Origin: Arabidopsis thaliana
Taxonomy: Eukaryota > Streptophyta > Magnoliopsida > Brassicales > Brassicaceae
NCBI RefSeq assembly: GCF_000001735.4
Contig: NC_003076.8
Span: 1,488,001 to 1,552,000 of the forward strand
Length of the DNA stretch: 64,000 nucleotides
Reading direction: 5' to 3'
Part shown: piece after piece, positions 10,727 to 22,335 of the stretch
Layout: each line of letters begins with the position of its first letter
Position numbering within the stretch: the stretch's first letter is position 1
Made by a program: the position numbers and the translations under genes
The notes under the pieces: model-generated
What the model was told of the DNA's origin: nothing
The model's database searches: none
The model's input: the letters and a program-made list of their open reading frames with translations, nothing else

Positions 10727-11972
10727 TCATAGTCTCTTCAAGCTTTTCTTTCTAGCGTCTACCTTCTTCTTATCTGCCTGAACCTTGGCCAAACCTGCTT
10801 CCCTTTTTTGCGTCGTAGTGACCACACTTGCAGAGGCTGCTACAACGACATTAGCTACGTGTTGTTGGTCTTGGGCACTCGTTGTTACTCTCTTTATGTC
10901 TGTCATTGAAGAGGGTATTGCAGTAGCAGCACCAGGCGTCTCGTTGTTCGTCTGGCCAACATTTAGAGCGGTTGTTGACTCTGAGATTGCTCCTGTCTTG
11001 AACTTGGGTTTTGGTTTAGCATGGATACCTGTGTAAAGCCTGCATACAGTAATAGTATATAAGCATTTCATCTTTTAGCAACGAAAAAGTAGAGAAGGTT
11101 TGACAACATTTGAAACCAAAGTAGATAGCTCACCTAGCATGCCTCGCATACTCGTCATAGTTTTCAAGTAGCATCTTGCCAGCTTGTTCATTTAATGCAG
11201 ATTCTGGAAATGGCTCGATTAATAAGCACCTTACAACCTGTTAACATGTACAAAACACAGATCCTCAGTCTTCAGTTTTAAGAAACCGGTCAAAGAGATG
11301 AATACATAAGGGGTTAAACATCTTACAGAGAGAACATGTCTTAATCCAAGACTAGGGTTCCAATCTTTTTTAAGCGTGTTAACACATATCTCTCCATTAG
11401 AAGCAACATTAGGATGGAAAATCTTTGTCATGAAGTAGCCTGGAATGTCAAACCCAAGATATTAGAAACCATGAATACAAATTCTATGTGTCTCTGCCTT
11501 AACATCTCAGTGGTCAATCTAATTAAGTGACATGCATACCTTTGGGAGGCGAATGTGGAAAATCATGTGACAAGGCCAACTTCATACGGAAAAGTCCGTT
11601 CTCATAAGGAGTACCAACTGTATGCCATCAAAGTAGGAAAACACCTTTACTTTACATCATTCAACATCTATAATCTTGCACGAGAATGAAATTGATACGG
11701 CAATGATTGTGAACCTGGTCCTTCAATATCAGCACATATTTGTGAGAAATCCTCGTCATTTACCACAACCTTGATGCCATCTGGAGGGGATTCGTCAAGA
11801 CTCTTCAGCTCCTTGGCAAGCTGCTTGATAACATTGGGTGGTAGATTCTCATTACTAGCCTGAGCATCAAAGAAGACAAAATCAGAACAGATACAACTTC
11901 ATAGGGCTTTTCACAAGTTTCCAAGTAAGCACAATTCTAAGCAAGGAATACAGAGGGAGAGATAATTACCAT
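10727..11972 (-). CDS. UBC22: Ubiquitin-conjugating enzyme E2 22
   Basis: Six coding exons on the minus strand (11970-11972, 11715-11859, 11540-11617, 11327-11439, 11134-11237, 10727-11039) give 251 residues. E2 enzymes carry ubiquitin as a thioester on a catalytic Cys. The UBC fold spans about residues 6-150, with HPN at 84-86 and the active-site Cys at C94 in [13 protein letters not shown]. The C-terminal extension (about 150-251) is Ala/Lys-rich and ends in a basic tail (KKSLKRL). The family resembles UBE2S-type E2s, which build Lys11 chains; that is established for the family, not shown here. The first coding exon is only the ATG codon, directly followed by a GT donor. It is convergent with the DHHC gene. 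Locus AT5G05080 from memory. Confidence 0.95.
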
Positions 11973-13557
11973 GGCAAATTATAAACGCCCCAGAAGTTCT
12001 TGTCCTCAAACTCAGATAAACAGGCAGAAGCACCAATGTGATCAAATCCTTGTGGTCTTCAAGACTCAATTGCGATAAAAACTCTGCAAAAGCCACAAAA
12101 AGTTAATGCGTCGATTCATACTAAGTGGTCTAAGCAACAATATCCATTAACGTTTCATCGACATATCAATCCGTCAAATCATAAATCCAATTCCACACCA
12201 GAAATGAACTATTAAAAGTAAGGCAATTGAGCAAAATCTATGTACAAAAATCTAAACTTGAAACTCTTGGAGGAGAGTGAAGACACGAATTAACTGAGAG
12301 TAAAGCAAAATTAGTGAAATTAGACCTTGATAAGAACGAAACGCATCCAAGAAACAAGAACAAAGCCAACCAATTGATGAATCAAAGAAAACCCTAAAAC
12401 GAATCAATTTGGGATCTACCGCAATTGACGGAGACAGAGACTCTAGGGTTTCCAAGAACAACTCATAAGACCAAATTGAGGCTAAGCTAAATACAAAAAT
12501 CGACGAAATGTGAGAGAAAGCAACGAATCACATCCCAAGTCGATCATTTCAAGAAAGAATAAAAGAATGGATTTTTCATCAGAAATCTCAACATACGTTC
12601 TTGCCTTCTTGCCCAAAATTGAGAATCCGCAGAGAGTGAGAAAAGGCGATCCCTTTCTCGCTACCTCTCTCGAAGAAATGATTCAAAGTCGAAATCGGAG
12701 AAGAAGAAGGGAGAGAAGAGAGAGAGAGAGAGGAGGTTCAATTATTGAATTTTTATAAGAGAAATAGAGACAAATGTTTATTTTATTTAACTAAAGGAGC
12801 GTATCATTTAAAAAGGATAAAGAAAAAAGTTGGAGGGTACTTTCGTAATTTAAGTGCCAGGCTGGAATTGACCGTTAGCATGTCTTCTTCTTTTTCACCC
12901 GCTAACTACTAAAGTAGCCGTTACTTGTATCAGGTGTTGTTCTTTAATTTTACTGATTTTGTTTATGATCATCAACCTTCAAATTTATTATTTTTTATCC
13001 AAAAAATGATATGTAAACCTTCTTTAGATGCTAGCTTTATAACAAAAAACATAACCCTAATCAAGGAACTTAAGTAGACTTAATAAAAGCGCTTGTATTT
13101 ATTTTGGTAGCATTTGGCTAAATGATCAAATCATAATCTTATTATCATTAATGATATATATATCAACTTAGGTTTTCAGTTTTGGCCTATAAAAGTGCTT
13201 GCATTTATTAAGTTCCAATTTTTTTAGGGTATAGTTTTTGTTATTAAGTATGTGTTTAGTGAAAACAATTTCTTAAATCTTTAGGTTTTTTACATGGCTA
13301 AAATGGCAAATTTGAAAGATTATTGGGAAAATGGCATATTTGAAAAACGGTATGTCAAAAATGGATTTTTCTTTGTAATAGTCCCATGACATAATAATGC
13401 CTTTTTTATATAATAGATCATATAATTTTGAATAGTTACACTTTGTGAAATCAAGGTGACTTAGTTAAACTTCTCTAGCTAAATATTTCGATTTTGATTT
13501 TGCAGTTTTTTAATCAAAGTGCAATTATATCATTCAACTATATCTTTGGATGATGCG
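11973..13557. other. UBC22 leader/promoter and AT-rich intergenic DNA
   Basis: On the minus strand, 11973 to about 12740 is probably the UBC22 5' leader (with possible leader introns) and promoter. A purine-rich GA tract lies at about 12693-12735. From 12760 to 13557 the DNA is AT-rich and no gene is seen. Confidence 0.45.
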
Positions 13558-13784
13558 AGACATGCTCTTAAGGATCTTGGGATCGAATCTGAAAATGTTT
13601 TTGGAGTGGTAATTGTTTCTTTCTCTTTGTTTTTGTGAGAATTTTTTTGTTTTTGGTTTGTGAATAAACTTGTGATTTGTAGCTTTATTAAGCTACTTCA
13701 ATAGGTGTTGGTACAGATAAAATTGATGGCACTCCGTACTTCGAGATGCAAGATAGTAACCGTGGCTATCTCCTATTTATTTAG
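13558..13784 (+). pseudogene. Small remnant of the C1A-like protease family
   Basis: The DNA from about 13572 parallels 399-530: both have cttgggatcgaatctgaaaa-type text followed by the same donor-like gtaattgttt and a ctctttgtttttg stretch. At 13705 an acceptor-like AG is followed by GVGTDKIDGTPYFEMQDS, the C-terminal segment found at 987-1050. The exons between them in the 399-1111 copy are deleted. A TAG ends the frame at 13782-13784. Confidence 0.6.
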
Positions 13785-15392
13785 CTAACAAAAATAATCT
13801 GATATTAATCAAAGAAAATGTCCTTAGACCATTCAATTTATTTATTTTTTAATCTAAAGAGAGAAAAAAGGATAAAAACTGATATGAAGTTTAAATGACT
13901 TTTCATATGCTATCATAAAGATTTGTTTTTTCTTATAAAAATGAAAGTTAATAAATGAAACATTAAGTAAAATTCTACATTATAGTTTGAAAATGATCCC
14001 AACTAAGGATAAATGATCCCATAATATTTAGTTCAAACACTTTGAAACAAGTCCATGGACAAACCATACTTACTAGGTCTAGGTCTAGTGACATTTTCGT
14101 GCAAACCAAACTTTTGTTTTGCTCAATATCAACTTAACAATAACAAAAAAAGCTACACGGTATCTAACTCCACAATGGATTTTATATTTGGCATTATAAT
14201 CTTAAGGGCAAACCATACTTTAACATTTAATTTTTACCATTATAGTATTTTAATCATATAATAGTTTATTTGAATATATTGTAAAGAAAATCTAAACCTT
14301 CTCTTGCCGCCAACACGCATGTCTTGACGCCATCATTCACTCTCATAAAAGACAAAAAATCTTGTTAAAAGTTAAGTAATCTTAATTTAATTCTACTTGA
14401 TAAGTTTTATTAATATATAACCAAAAAAATAAAAAAAAGAATATGAGATTAAAATAATGGGGTATGATGTTGAATTTTATTAAACAAACAATTGTAAAGA
14501 TTAAAAGTTAAATAGATGTTGAATGATTAGGTGGAAGAAAAAGAACATAATGGGGAGTGTTAAAAACAATAAATTAGGATGTTGAAAAAATAAGTCAATG
14601 TACATAGTCTTAGAAGATTTATCTTCAACAATGAGACTAAGTTTGAAAGAACCATCAAATGTACACACTCATAAAGACATATTTATGTGTGACCTAATCA
14701 TATCGAATATCAATAACAAATATAATACCTGATATTTCCAAAATGACATGACTACATTTGCTTATCCCAAAAAGAAAAAAATTATTCAAGTAACATTCAG
14801 TTTCAGGCAGATGGTTTGTGAAGTCAATTAGAATAAGCAAATCTAAAGCTGCTTTTGTTACATGCTTTTTGCAACGGCTGCATCACTACGTTTCCGTTTT
14901 AGTCCCTAAAAATACAAAGAGATCAAATCAGAAATTCACCACTAAGTATTTTTTCTTACAAACTCGTGAAGAAACCATTAATTGAGAAACATGTGTAAGA
15001 AAACCATTATTATAGAGTGAAGGAATAAGAAAAACCATAAGGGTAAGAAGAAGATTACCTTGGCGGCAGATTCTGAAGAGGGTAATTATAATTGCTTTTT
15101 GGGCCTTGAGTTTAGTTCTGGCATGGATTCTAAGGCCCATATGGTCCTAATCATCCGAGCCGTAGTGGTCGAATCTAAACAGATAACAACAATTAAAAAT
15201 TTACAAGAATCTTGTCAAGTCTCTCTTTCACAAGTCTTTGCCTCAAAATCAATAATATCTCTCTCTTCATCATCATTGTGTTTCCTCCTGATTTTTATTC
15301 CTCATCTTCACAATATTGGTGTCTTGTGAGATCAAGACTGTGAAATTTGAGATTCAAGATTTGTGTTCTTTTTTTTTTTGTTAGTGTTGAGG
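13785..15392. other. AT-rich intergenic DNA and leader of the GARP factor gene
   Basis: No gene is seen from 13785 to about 14900. The part from about 15100 to 15392 has a less AT-rich, CT-containing leader character and an 'aaggcccat' (site II-like) motif at about 15131. It is probably the promoter and 5' UTR of the gene at 15393. Confidence 0.45.
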
Positions 15393-16193
15393 ATGAGAGA
15401 AGAAGATTCCAATTGGTTTGCTAAATGGGAAGAAGAGCTTCCGTCGCCGGAGGAACTCATACCTTTATCTCAATCTTTAATCACGCCTGATCTCGCCATC
15501 GCCTTCGATCTCCACCGTAACAACAACTCAAACTCCGGTCAACCTCTACCTCAAACCACACCGCCACAACCCAATTCCTCAGCCGAAATCGCCGGAGACT
15601 CTACCGGAGACGAACCAGCAAGAACGCTAAAACGACCGCGTTTAGTATGGACGCCACAGCTACACAAACGTTTCGTAGACGCGGTGGCTCATCTCGGGAT
15701 AAAAAACGCGGTTCCTAAAACCATCATGCAGCTTATGAGCGTTGATGGTTTAACAAGAGAAAACGTCGCTAGCCATTTGCAAAAATACAGACTTTACCTC
15801 AAAAGAATGAAATCCGGCGGCGGAGGAGGCGGCAGCGGTGATTCCGATCATCTCTTTGCCAGCTCACCTGTTCCTCCACATTTCCTCCATCCGACAAGTA
15901 GACAGAGCTCCGACCTTTTCATACCCTCTTTTGTCCCAATTTCAACTCAGCAGCAACATATCGCAGCACCACCGTCTCAGTTCCTCCACCGACAAATCTC
16001 CGCCGTTAATTTCACTTCACCGACCAAAGCGACCGACCAAGCAATGTTCTTGGCTAGGCAGCAGAGTGAACTACAGCAACCAGTTTTCAAACCATCTTCA
16101 TTGCATTTACATAGTCAAGTCGCTAATTACACGCAAGATTTGAAATCAGGAGCCAAAACGGTCTTGACTCTGTTTCCAACTCGAGACGATTGA
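15393..16193 (+). CDS. GARP-family MYB-like transcription factor (LUX-related)
   Basis: A single exon encodes 266 residues. The GARP single-MYB DNA-binding domain lies at about 81-138, starting [15 protein letters not shown] and ending with [13 protein letters not shown], the hallmark of the plant-specific G2-like/ARR-B class. Before it are an acidic region ([18 protein letters not shown]) and a Pro/Gln-rich linker; after it come a Gly run and a Ser/Gln-rich tail. The closest well-known relatives I recall are LUX/PCL1 and BOA of the clock, but this gene is a separate member (AT5G05090 by position). The start at 15393 is chosen because the extra ten residues upstream in frame are hydrophobic and lack an ATG. 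It is a nuclear DNA-binding regulator; its targets cannot be read from the sequence. Confidence 0.92.
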   Translation: MREEDSNWFAKWEEELPSPEELIPLSQSLITPDLAIAFDLHRNNNSNSGQPLPQTTPPQPNSSAEIAGDSTGDEPARTLKRPRLVWTPQLHKRFVDAVAHLGIKNAVPKTIMQLMSVDGLTRENVASHLQKYRLYLKRMKSGGGGGGSGDSDHLFASSPVPPHFLHPTSRQSSDLFIPSFVPISTQQQHIAAPPSQFLHRQISAVNFTSPTKATDQAMFLARQQSELQQPVFKPSSLHLHSQVANYTQDLKSGAKTVLTLFPTRDD

Positions 16194-17460
16194 ATTTTTA
16201 TTAAACGTCAACAATCCGAGTTCTGCTTTTTTTTTCTGGTCTTGCTGTTGTGACTAGATCTTTAATGTTTCTAATGTTTCCACGATCTTGAGGAACATTT
16301 GGTCTCCTTAAAGATTGAGTTTTACTCTGTAATGAAATGCATAAAAAGAAGTGATCTTTCACTTGTTGTCTAGATTTGATTACACAACTACTTTATTGTT
16401 TTTTTTTTTTTTCTATTCTTGTGGGTTCAGATTTGTTCTTAAAAGTTGTTTGTAACTTTGCATTGAAAATATCATAAAGCATTTGCAGGTACTGAAATTC
16501 TCTTCCTCTTCTAAAACTCAAGACCCAAATGGCCAAATCCAATTATGTATAGTTGAATAATACACAAATATTGACTAACCAATGATTCATTCAATAGTAC
16601 AGTGTACAAAGAACATGAAGCAGCCAAAAAGCAAGGACTAGACAGTGCCAGTCAGAAACTGATTCCCAGGATCTGATGGTCTCATATCCTTAATCATGCC
16701 TTATAATTGATTATTTATTCATGTACGTAGACTCAGTTATGGGACCAAACCCAATCAAGATTTGTTTCTGTTATAGTTTATCATATTTTTAAAATAGTTA
16801 AATCATAATCTTGATAAACAAAAACTATAGGTTATTTATTGGATATGAGGGGATCAATTAAAGCCATCCCATGATGGTGGGTTCATTAGCTGGCATGTTT
16901 CTGATCTGTTTCTATAAAAGTCATACCCCTATAAAAATTAAAAAGTCGTCCTAATTATTACTTTATTTATGTTATAAAAGTTATGAATCCCATTAATAAT
17001 AACAAGGCATATTTCAAACTAGTATTTTTGAAATAGTTGAATAAAATTTATGTCATTGTTGCTAAAACAGTGAACCTGAACATTAATTCTAAGGTGCATT
17101 CAATCAGAAGAATCAACGATTAAAAACAAAACAAAATTTGTTTGGAAATACGTTGACTCTGTTTTCTATGTTGACCATAAGAACAAGAAAATGTAATCAT
17201 TGACCCATAAAACTCCACACTTCCACGTCTATCTACTCTAAACGGGCCACAACCTTTACAGGCCGGCCCATTGTACAACAATTTTTTTTGCAGATTTTGG
17301 ATTTCGTGGAGAAGCTTGATAATAATAATATATTGTAACAAAAGCTTAGAGATGTCTTACGATAAAAGAGGCCAATGTTTGCAACAAGAACTGAAAATCT
17401 AAAGCTACATCAATAAAACCTGTTTGGATACAAGACATTGTGCTGAATACGACCAAAAGG
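16194..17460. other. Intergenic between convergent GARP factor and R3H genes
   Basis: No gene is seen. It holds the 3' UTRs of both neighbours, a poly-T run near 16400 and AT-rich DNA. Confidence 0.5.
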
Positions 17461-18940
17461 TCAAGGATTCGGGTGCCTGCAACCCAAAAGAAAAAGACAG
17501 CACAATTGTCAATGTAAGAGACTTGAGAGACTTGAGCGTTTAACAGAGAACATGAAGAAGGTTTCTAAGAGTGAAGTTAACCTGAAATGATGTACGTCTG
17601 ACGCATTCAATGTTTGTGCATAAGTCATAGTGGCACTAGGCCACTCTGTATAAGAAGGTGCCGTCATAGCTGGGTTTAAGGGGTGTCCATAGTTTAGGCT
17701 GGCTTGAGTTCTTGGCATCTGTGGGAAAATTGCGTCATGGAACGGAAGCGGAATCGGTATCGGATTGAAGTTTTGTACCGGTGGCGCAACCCTCACATAC
17801 CTGCAACACCGCAAAACTGTTAATATTGATGAAGAAACCATGGCGTACAGATATTAGAGGCAACAGAGGGATTAGTTTAACCTGTTACGGTCATAATCAG
17901 GATCATAACGATCCTTCTCTCTATCTCTAATAATGGCAACCCGAGAAGTCCGCCCTGAGTCTCTGATAACACCATTCCTCTCTACATCAACAGGATTACT
18001 ATTATAATTAACCACCACTTCAGTCTCATTTCTACTCGGACATGCAGTATTATGTTTTGAGTCGAGACGAGGATAGGGAGGAGGAGGAGCTCGTGTTGAA
18101 GAATCTTCAGAGTCTGAACTGCTAGGGCTGTTGAAGATACGAGCCCGAGCTTTATCATACTCTTCTTTTCTCTCCTCAACGCTTCTCAAAAGATTCTTCT
18201 CTACTCCTGATCCACTACCACTCCCACCAGCTCCTCTGTTAGGCCTAGGCTTGATGGCGATTTTGAAACCCTCAGGCCTACCATGAATCTCAGGTTGCTT
18301 TACAGGAATCTCAGACAAACAGACGTAAGGGTATCTACTTTCAACCGTTTTGGTCGCCAGGATTCTGTTCCCTGAGCCATCAACACCACCACCTTCTAAA
18401 GCAGTGGTAAATAGCCCGTAATGCTGAGCAACACGGTGAGCAATAAGACGAAGATAAGATGTAGGCAAAGGCTGGAACTCATATTGTTGCTGCTCTGGAC
18501 TTTGAAAGAACTTCTGTATATCAAGCTCCATACGCAAAACTAGCATACCAAGAAAAAAAACAGAGATAAGGAACATTAACATCCATTGACCATGATACAG
18601 AACATATTAAACAAACTGAACATAAGAGTCTTCTCAATTCAGCTGAAACAATAGCCATGGATCTAATCATCAAGTACGAAAGCCAAACCCTAATTCATAA
18701 AGAAATAGACCAAAACCCTAAACAAGTCACAAAATTCGAGAAACCAAGAATTCAACAAGTCAATAACGAACTCTATAGAAGACGACTACATAACCATAAT
18801 CAGATCAAATCATAAAAATAAACATGGAATTAAAGGACTTGCAAGAGAATTGACTTACTGGTGAGACGATGACGAGGGTTCTGAAGAGCCTCGACCAAAA
18901 AAGGATCCACCATAGCTTCCTTGTCGCTCATAGCGGCCAT
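17461..18940 (-). CDS. R3H and SUZ domain nucleic-acid-binding protein
   Basis: Four coding exons on the minus strand (18859-18940, 17882-18539, 17582-17800, 17461-17476) encode 324 residues. The R3H signature is R58-LIA-H62, followed by RVAQHYGL. A SUZ domain follows at roughly 120-175, with RSVEERKEEYDKARARIF as its conserved basic helix. R3H binds single-stranded nucleic acid, and SUZ assists RNA binding. The C-terminal third is Pro/Tyr-rich and low in complexity. The last coding exon is just 16 nt (split Arg, then HPNP and stop). The start is the first of two nearby ATGs (M1 and M4). A long CT/GA microsatellite lies about 220 bp upstream. Probably AT5G05100. Confidence 0.92.
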
Positions 18941-19155
18941 CGATGGATGGATGCTTTCTCTCTCAAAATTCTCCTTTTCTCGATCTTAATTATCTTAGAA
19001 ATCACCAAGGAAAATATAAAAAGGATTGAAATTTCCAGAGGAGAATCGAATTGGAGAGATTGAGAAGCAAATCGATGAGATGAGGAAATCGAAATCCAAA
19101 TCGAAATCCAAATCCCAGAGAGGTCAAGGAAACGGAAAAAGACCTTATCGACCCT

Positions 19156-19158
<3 letters not shown>

Positions 19159-19195
<37 letters not shown>
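19159..19195. repeat. (TC)n microsatellite
   Basis: An uninterrupted run of about 18 TC units lies in the presumed leader or promoter of the minus-strand R3H gene, where it reads as (GA)n. GA-rich tracts near transcription starts are common in Arabidopsis promoters. Confidence 0.95.
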
Positions 19196-19200
<5 letters not shown>

Positions 19201-19614
19201 GGACACAAAACTAGTGGGGAGAATAAAATAAAGTTGTAGCCTTTAATTTTTCTTTTAACCCAACAAAACGTTTCCAATTTGAAATTTCCCCAAAGTTGTT
19301 GTCTTTGGGGCCAAATACTAAAGAAGACAACTTTCCCTTTTGAAGACATGAGAATAGTTTAGTTTAGTTATCACATTCTCATGATTTGGTGTGGTCGGTT
19401 TTGACTCTAGATTTAACCTTTTTTTCAAACACGCATAATCATATCATATTTGTAACTTTTACATATGTGAAGTCATGTATTTATTTACAAGAAACCTTGT
19501 TTAAAGCCAAACAATCACCATGTTTATTTTCACTACATAGCAGTATTTAGTATACTATATACTATAAAGGATCCATTCACACATGGCACACAACCCAAAA
19601 GCTATCTGCAACTT

Positions 19615-20765
19615 CTACTCATACTTGCCGGTTTGATCCTTCATCACTTCTACCATGAACTTCTCCAGTTTGTTGCCCCTCTCTAGCTTCAGCAGCAGTT
19701 CGAATTTCACACGCTCTTCAACCACCTGCTCGTAAAAATATCATTCCTTTACTTAATTAGGTGCCTGCCTGGGTTTGGTGATTACGAAAGAAACTGATAG
19801 TGAATATAATAAGCACAATAACTCAACCTTTGCCCTGGCTAGGATTATATCTATGAGTTTATAGGGGAACAGTGAGTTTGATTTCTGTTGAAGTGATTTC
19901 ATGGCGTGCTTCGCTGCTTCTTGGACTTCAGGGTTATTTGTTGATACTGATCTCCAGTCAAATCCATTGCCATCTGCCTCAAACAGAGCAAAGATATCAA
20001 AAAACATTAAAAACTTGTTATGATCAAAGATCGAAAAGGAAACAGTTTTATGCACAAAAATCGGTGGCTGTGACTAAACCAGAGACGGTGATTACCTGGT
20101 TTGAAGCCAAGGTCAGAGATAGTGAAGGAGGGGATAATATTCTTGAACTCCTGAAGCTGCTTAAAGTTCATCCATGGCTTCACCCAAACTTTAGCTTCAT
20201 AAATCTTTTTCTCACCAGCTTCAATAACTTCAAGAGTAAGACGGTATAGCTTGCCAGCAACCACCTGCTCTGTTGCCTTCAATACTCTAGCAAGCTCAAG
20301 AACAGCATTCTACGCATAAAATCCAAAAGCTATTAGACCACATATAGAGATAAACACCGTGAACAGAGAAATCATAAAATTCATCACTAAATACTAATAC
20401 AAAATCCTTAATCTCTAATCTTCAGACTATAAATCAAGAACACTCAGACACGCAAATTACTTGAATTTACGCTAAAAGTTTTAGAATCCTAACCCTAATT
20501 GCAGAGAATATACAAATTAGGTTGGAGGAAATCAAACCTCTCGTCTGTTGTGCTCTTGAACAGCGAAGAGTGCAATATCATCGATCTCTTTTCCACCGTT
20601 CCAATCGTTCTTGGAATCGCTAAATCCACCAAGCTTCATCTTTACGACGTTGTCGTTGTACGTTCCTTTTTCTTCACTGCAGATCACAAACTGGCCAAAA
20701 CCCGAAAGGAGAACCAAGGAGACGCAAATTAACATCATACACATCGAAGCACGTCTCATATCCAT
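19615..20765 (-). CDS. CYS7: Secreted two-domain phytocystatin (C-terminally extended)
   Basis: Four exons on the minus strand (20538-20765, 20096-20309, 19828-19973, 19615-19725) give 232 residues. Residues about 9-29 form a hydrophobic signal peptide, so the protein enters the secretory pathway. The cystatin domain carries the N-terminal Gly pair (46-47), a LARFAV-like helix ([10 protein letters not shown]), the inhibitory loop QVVAG (91-95) and the Pro-Trp pair (121-122); these three contact papain-like proteases. The C-terminal extension is a second, degenerate cystatin-like domain with SNSL at 179-182. In extended phytocystatins this motif inhibits legumain-type (C13) proteases. Both activities are therefore expected; that is family knowledge. 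It is unrelated in detail to the cystatin-like gene at 6334-6999. Symbol and AT5G05110 are from memory. Confidence 0.93.
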
Positions 20766-20895
20766 TGTTCTCAGTGAGCTTCTCCGATTCCCAAGTTTCT
20801 GATCTAAACGCCGATGAGAATTTTCTTAACAGTCAGAGGGTGGTTTCTTTCGCCGGTTAAAGACTCTTTCCGTTTAAGAGAAGCAAACAAATATT

Positions 20896-20950
20896 ATGGG
20901 CCATTAAATATGATTTTTAAGCCCATTTTATGGACTCATCTGAAAGCCCA
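20896..20950 (-). promoter_or_regulatory. Cluster of three site II-like (TGGGCY) elements upstream of CYS7
   Basis: TGGGCC at 20897-20902 and two GCCCA motifs at 20921-20925 and 20946-20950 sit 130-190 bp upstream of the CYS7 start codon. TGGGCY elements typically bind TCP factors in genes active in dividing cells. The motifs are seen; the function is inferred. Confidence 0.55.
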
Positions 20951-21732
20951 TTTTAAATCAATGTTGTTAATCCTTTGAAAAAAAAATATGCAAAAGATCA
21001 GTTTTCTTTTCTCAACCTCAAAGATCAGTTTGGTGCTGCTTCTCAATATGTGTTTGGTACTTATGCTCAGTCTTTGGCATTTGGTCAAATTTGTCTTGGG
21101 AAGCAGAAGTGGAGAGGTTGTTCACACAAACATTACTTTGTTTTTTGTATGGTTAATTTGGCTATTATCTAAAATTTTGTTTCTTATATAGAACACAAAT
21201 CATTACAATATTTTATTTTTGATTGTAGAAATCATATAAAATGTTCAAAAATGTGTTTTTTTAGTAATTTGATATAGAGATTAAATGAATAAAACAATAT
21301 AGAATGTTTTCTTTGTTCTATACCATTTCATGTTATATGTTCTATGTAAACAAAACCATTTACTCAAAACGATCAAAGACGCACTTTCTTAATTTTCCAT
21401 AGTACAGTGTCATAAGCTTCGTTTTATTATCGAACTAGGTCATTGCTGCAAGTGACCCTTCAAAAATTGCACTAGGAAGAAGCCTAGGTGACTCAGAAGC
21501 GCAAATTGCAAAATGCAAAAGATTGCACTAGAGATTTTACCTCTAATTACAAGAGAGATTTAAAAGGCAAAGAGAAAATCTGAAAGCCGTGGTTAAGTTA
21601 TTCATTAAGACAATCCATCAAAGAAACCATGAGTTTCAGTTGCGAAAGTGTGTTGGACAGCCTCAGGTACCAGTTGCGATTTACGAAATGTGTTGAAAGT
21701 GTGTTATAGTCCCCTTTTTCCTTCTCAGGTAG

Positions 21733-22054
21733 CTAATAACCAATCAATATCTTTGCTTTTGAAGGAAAGACAGGTCGTCGCACCATCCAATCTACGTGCT
21801 TCAGATCTTCTCTGGTGACGGATTCGTGCTCCTTCTCAATCCTCATCAACTTGTTTAACGTGTGCGCTATTCCCTCCGGCTCAGTGAGAGATTGCAGTTT
21901 CTCGAACATGCATGATTCTCTTCTTCTCCATCCTCCTATTTTCCACTTTTGTCTTCGCAAGTACATCAACCCTGATCGATGTCGGAGCATACTCCGTTGT
22001 ACAGACCCTTTTCAAGAGATGGCTACTAGAACCAATGATACGGCGGAAGTTCAT
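21733..22054 (-). pseudogene. Frameshifted N-terminal fragment of a small mitochondrial PPR protein
   Basis: From an ATG at 22054 the reverse strand encodes MNFRRIIGSSSHLLKR, which looks like a mitochondrial presequence, and runs to about 21905 (KKRIMHV). The reading then continues in another frame with FEKLQSLTEPEGIAHTLN and VTREDLKHVDW to a stop at 21733. This order (basic presequence, linker, L-x-x-L-x-x-x-G-G-x-x-x-x-T-L-N, then K-x-x-L) is that of the At1g02370-type short PPR proteins. The frame change near 21905 and loss of the PPR repeats mark it as broken. The family call is from pattern memory only. Confidence 0.4.
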
Positions 22055-22159
22055 CGTCAATCCAAGCTCTCAAAGTTCACTAACCCTAATTATAATACAT
22101 ATAGCTTTCTTCTTATCTCCAATTAATGTGCTATTTATAAAAATGTTTACAAAGTTTAT

Positions 22160-22335
22160 AAACCTTGATTACATAGATGTTCAATATCATAAGTTTAATC
22201 CAATCTGTATATTTTAATGCTGAAAAGATAGCTAAGAAACTATATAGATTTTAATTTGGTATGTTAGAGTTGAATATCTTGTTTAAACCTTGACTATACA
22301 TAGATGTTCATTATCTTAAGTTTAATCCAATCTGT
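22160..22335. repeat. Two direct copies of an approximately 50-bp segment
   Basis: Copies at 22160-22208 and 22285-22335 share aaaccttga and aagtttaatccaatctgt with a similar middle (catagatgttca). The spacing is about 125 bases, in AT-rich intergenic DNA. Confidence 0.8.

Noticed and set aside
20975..21191. Two overlapping plus-strand frames near 21.0 kb
   Set aside because: They are short, without a domain, and lie in AT-rich DNA upstream of CYS7.
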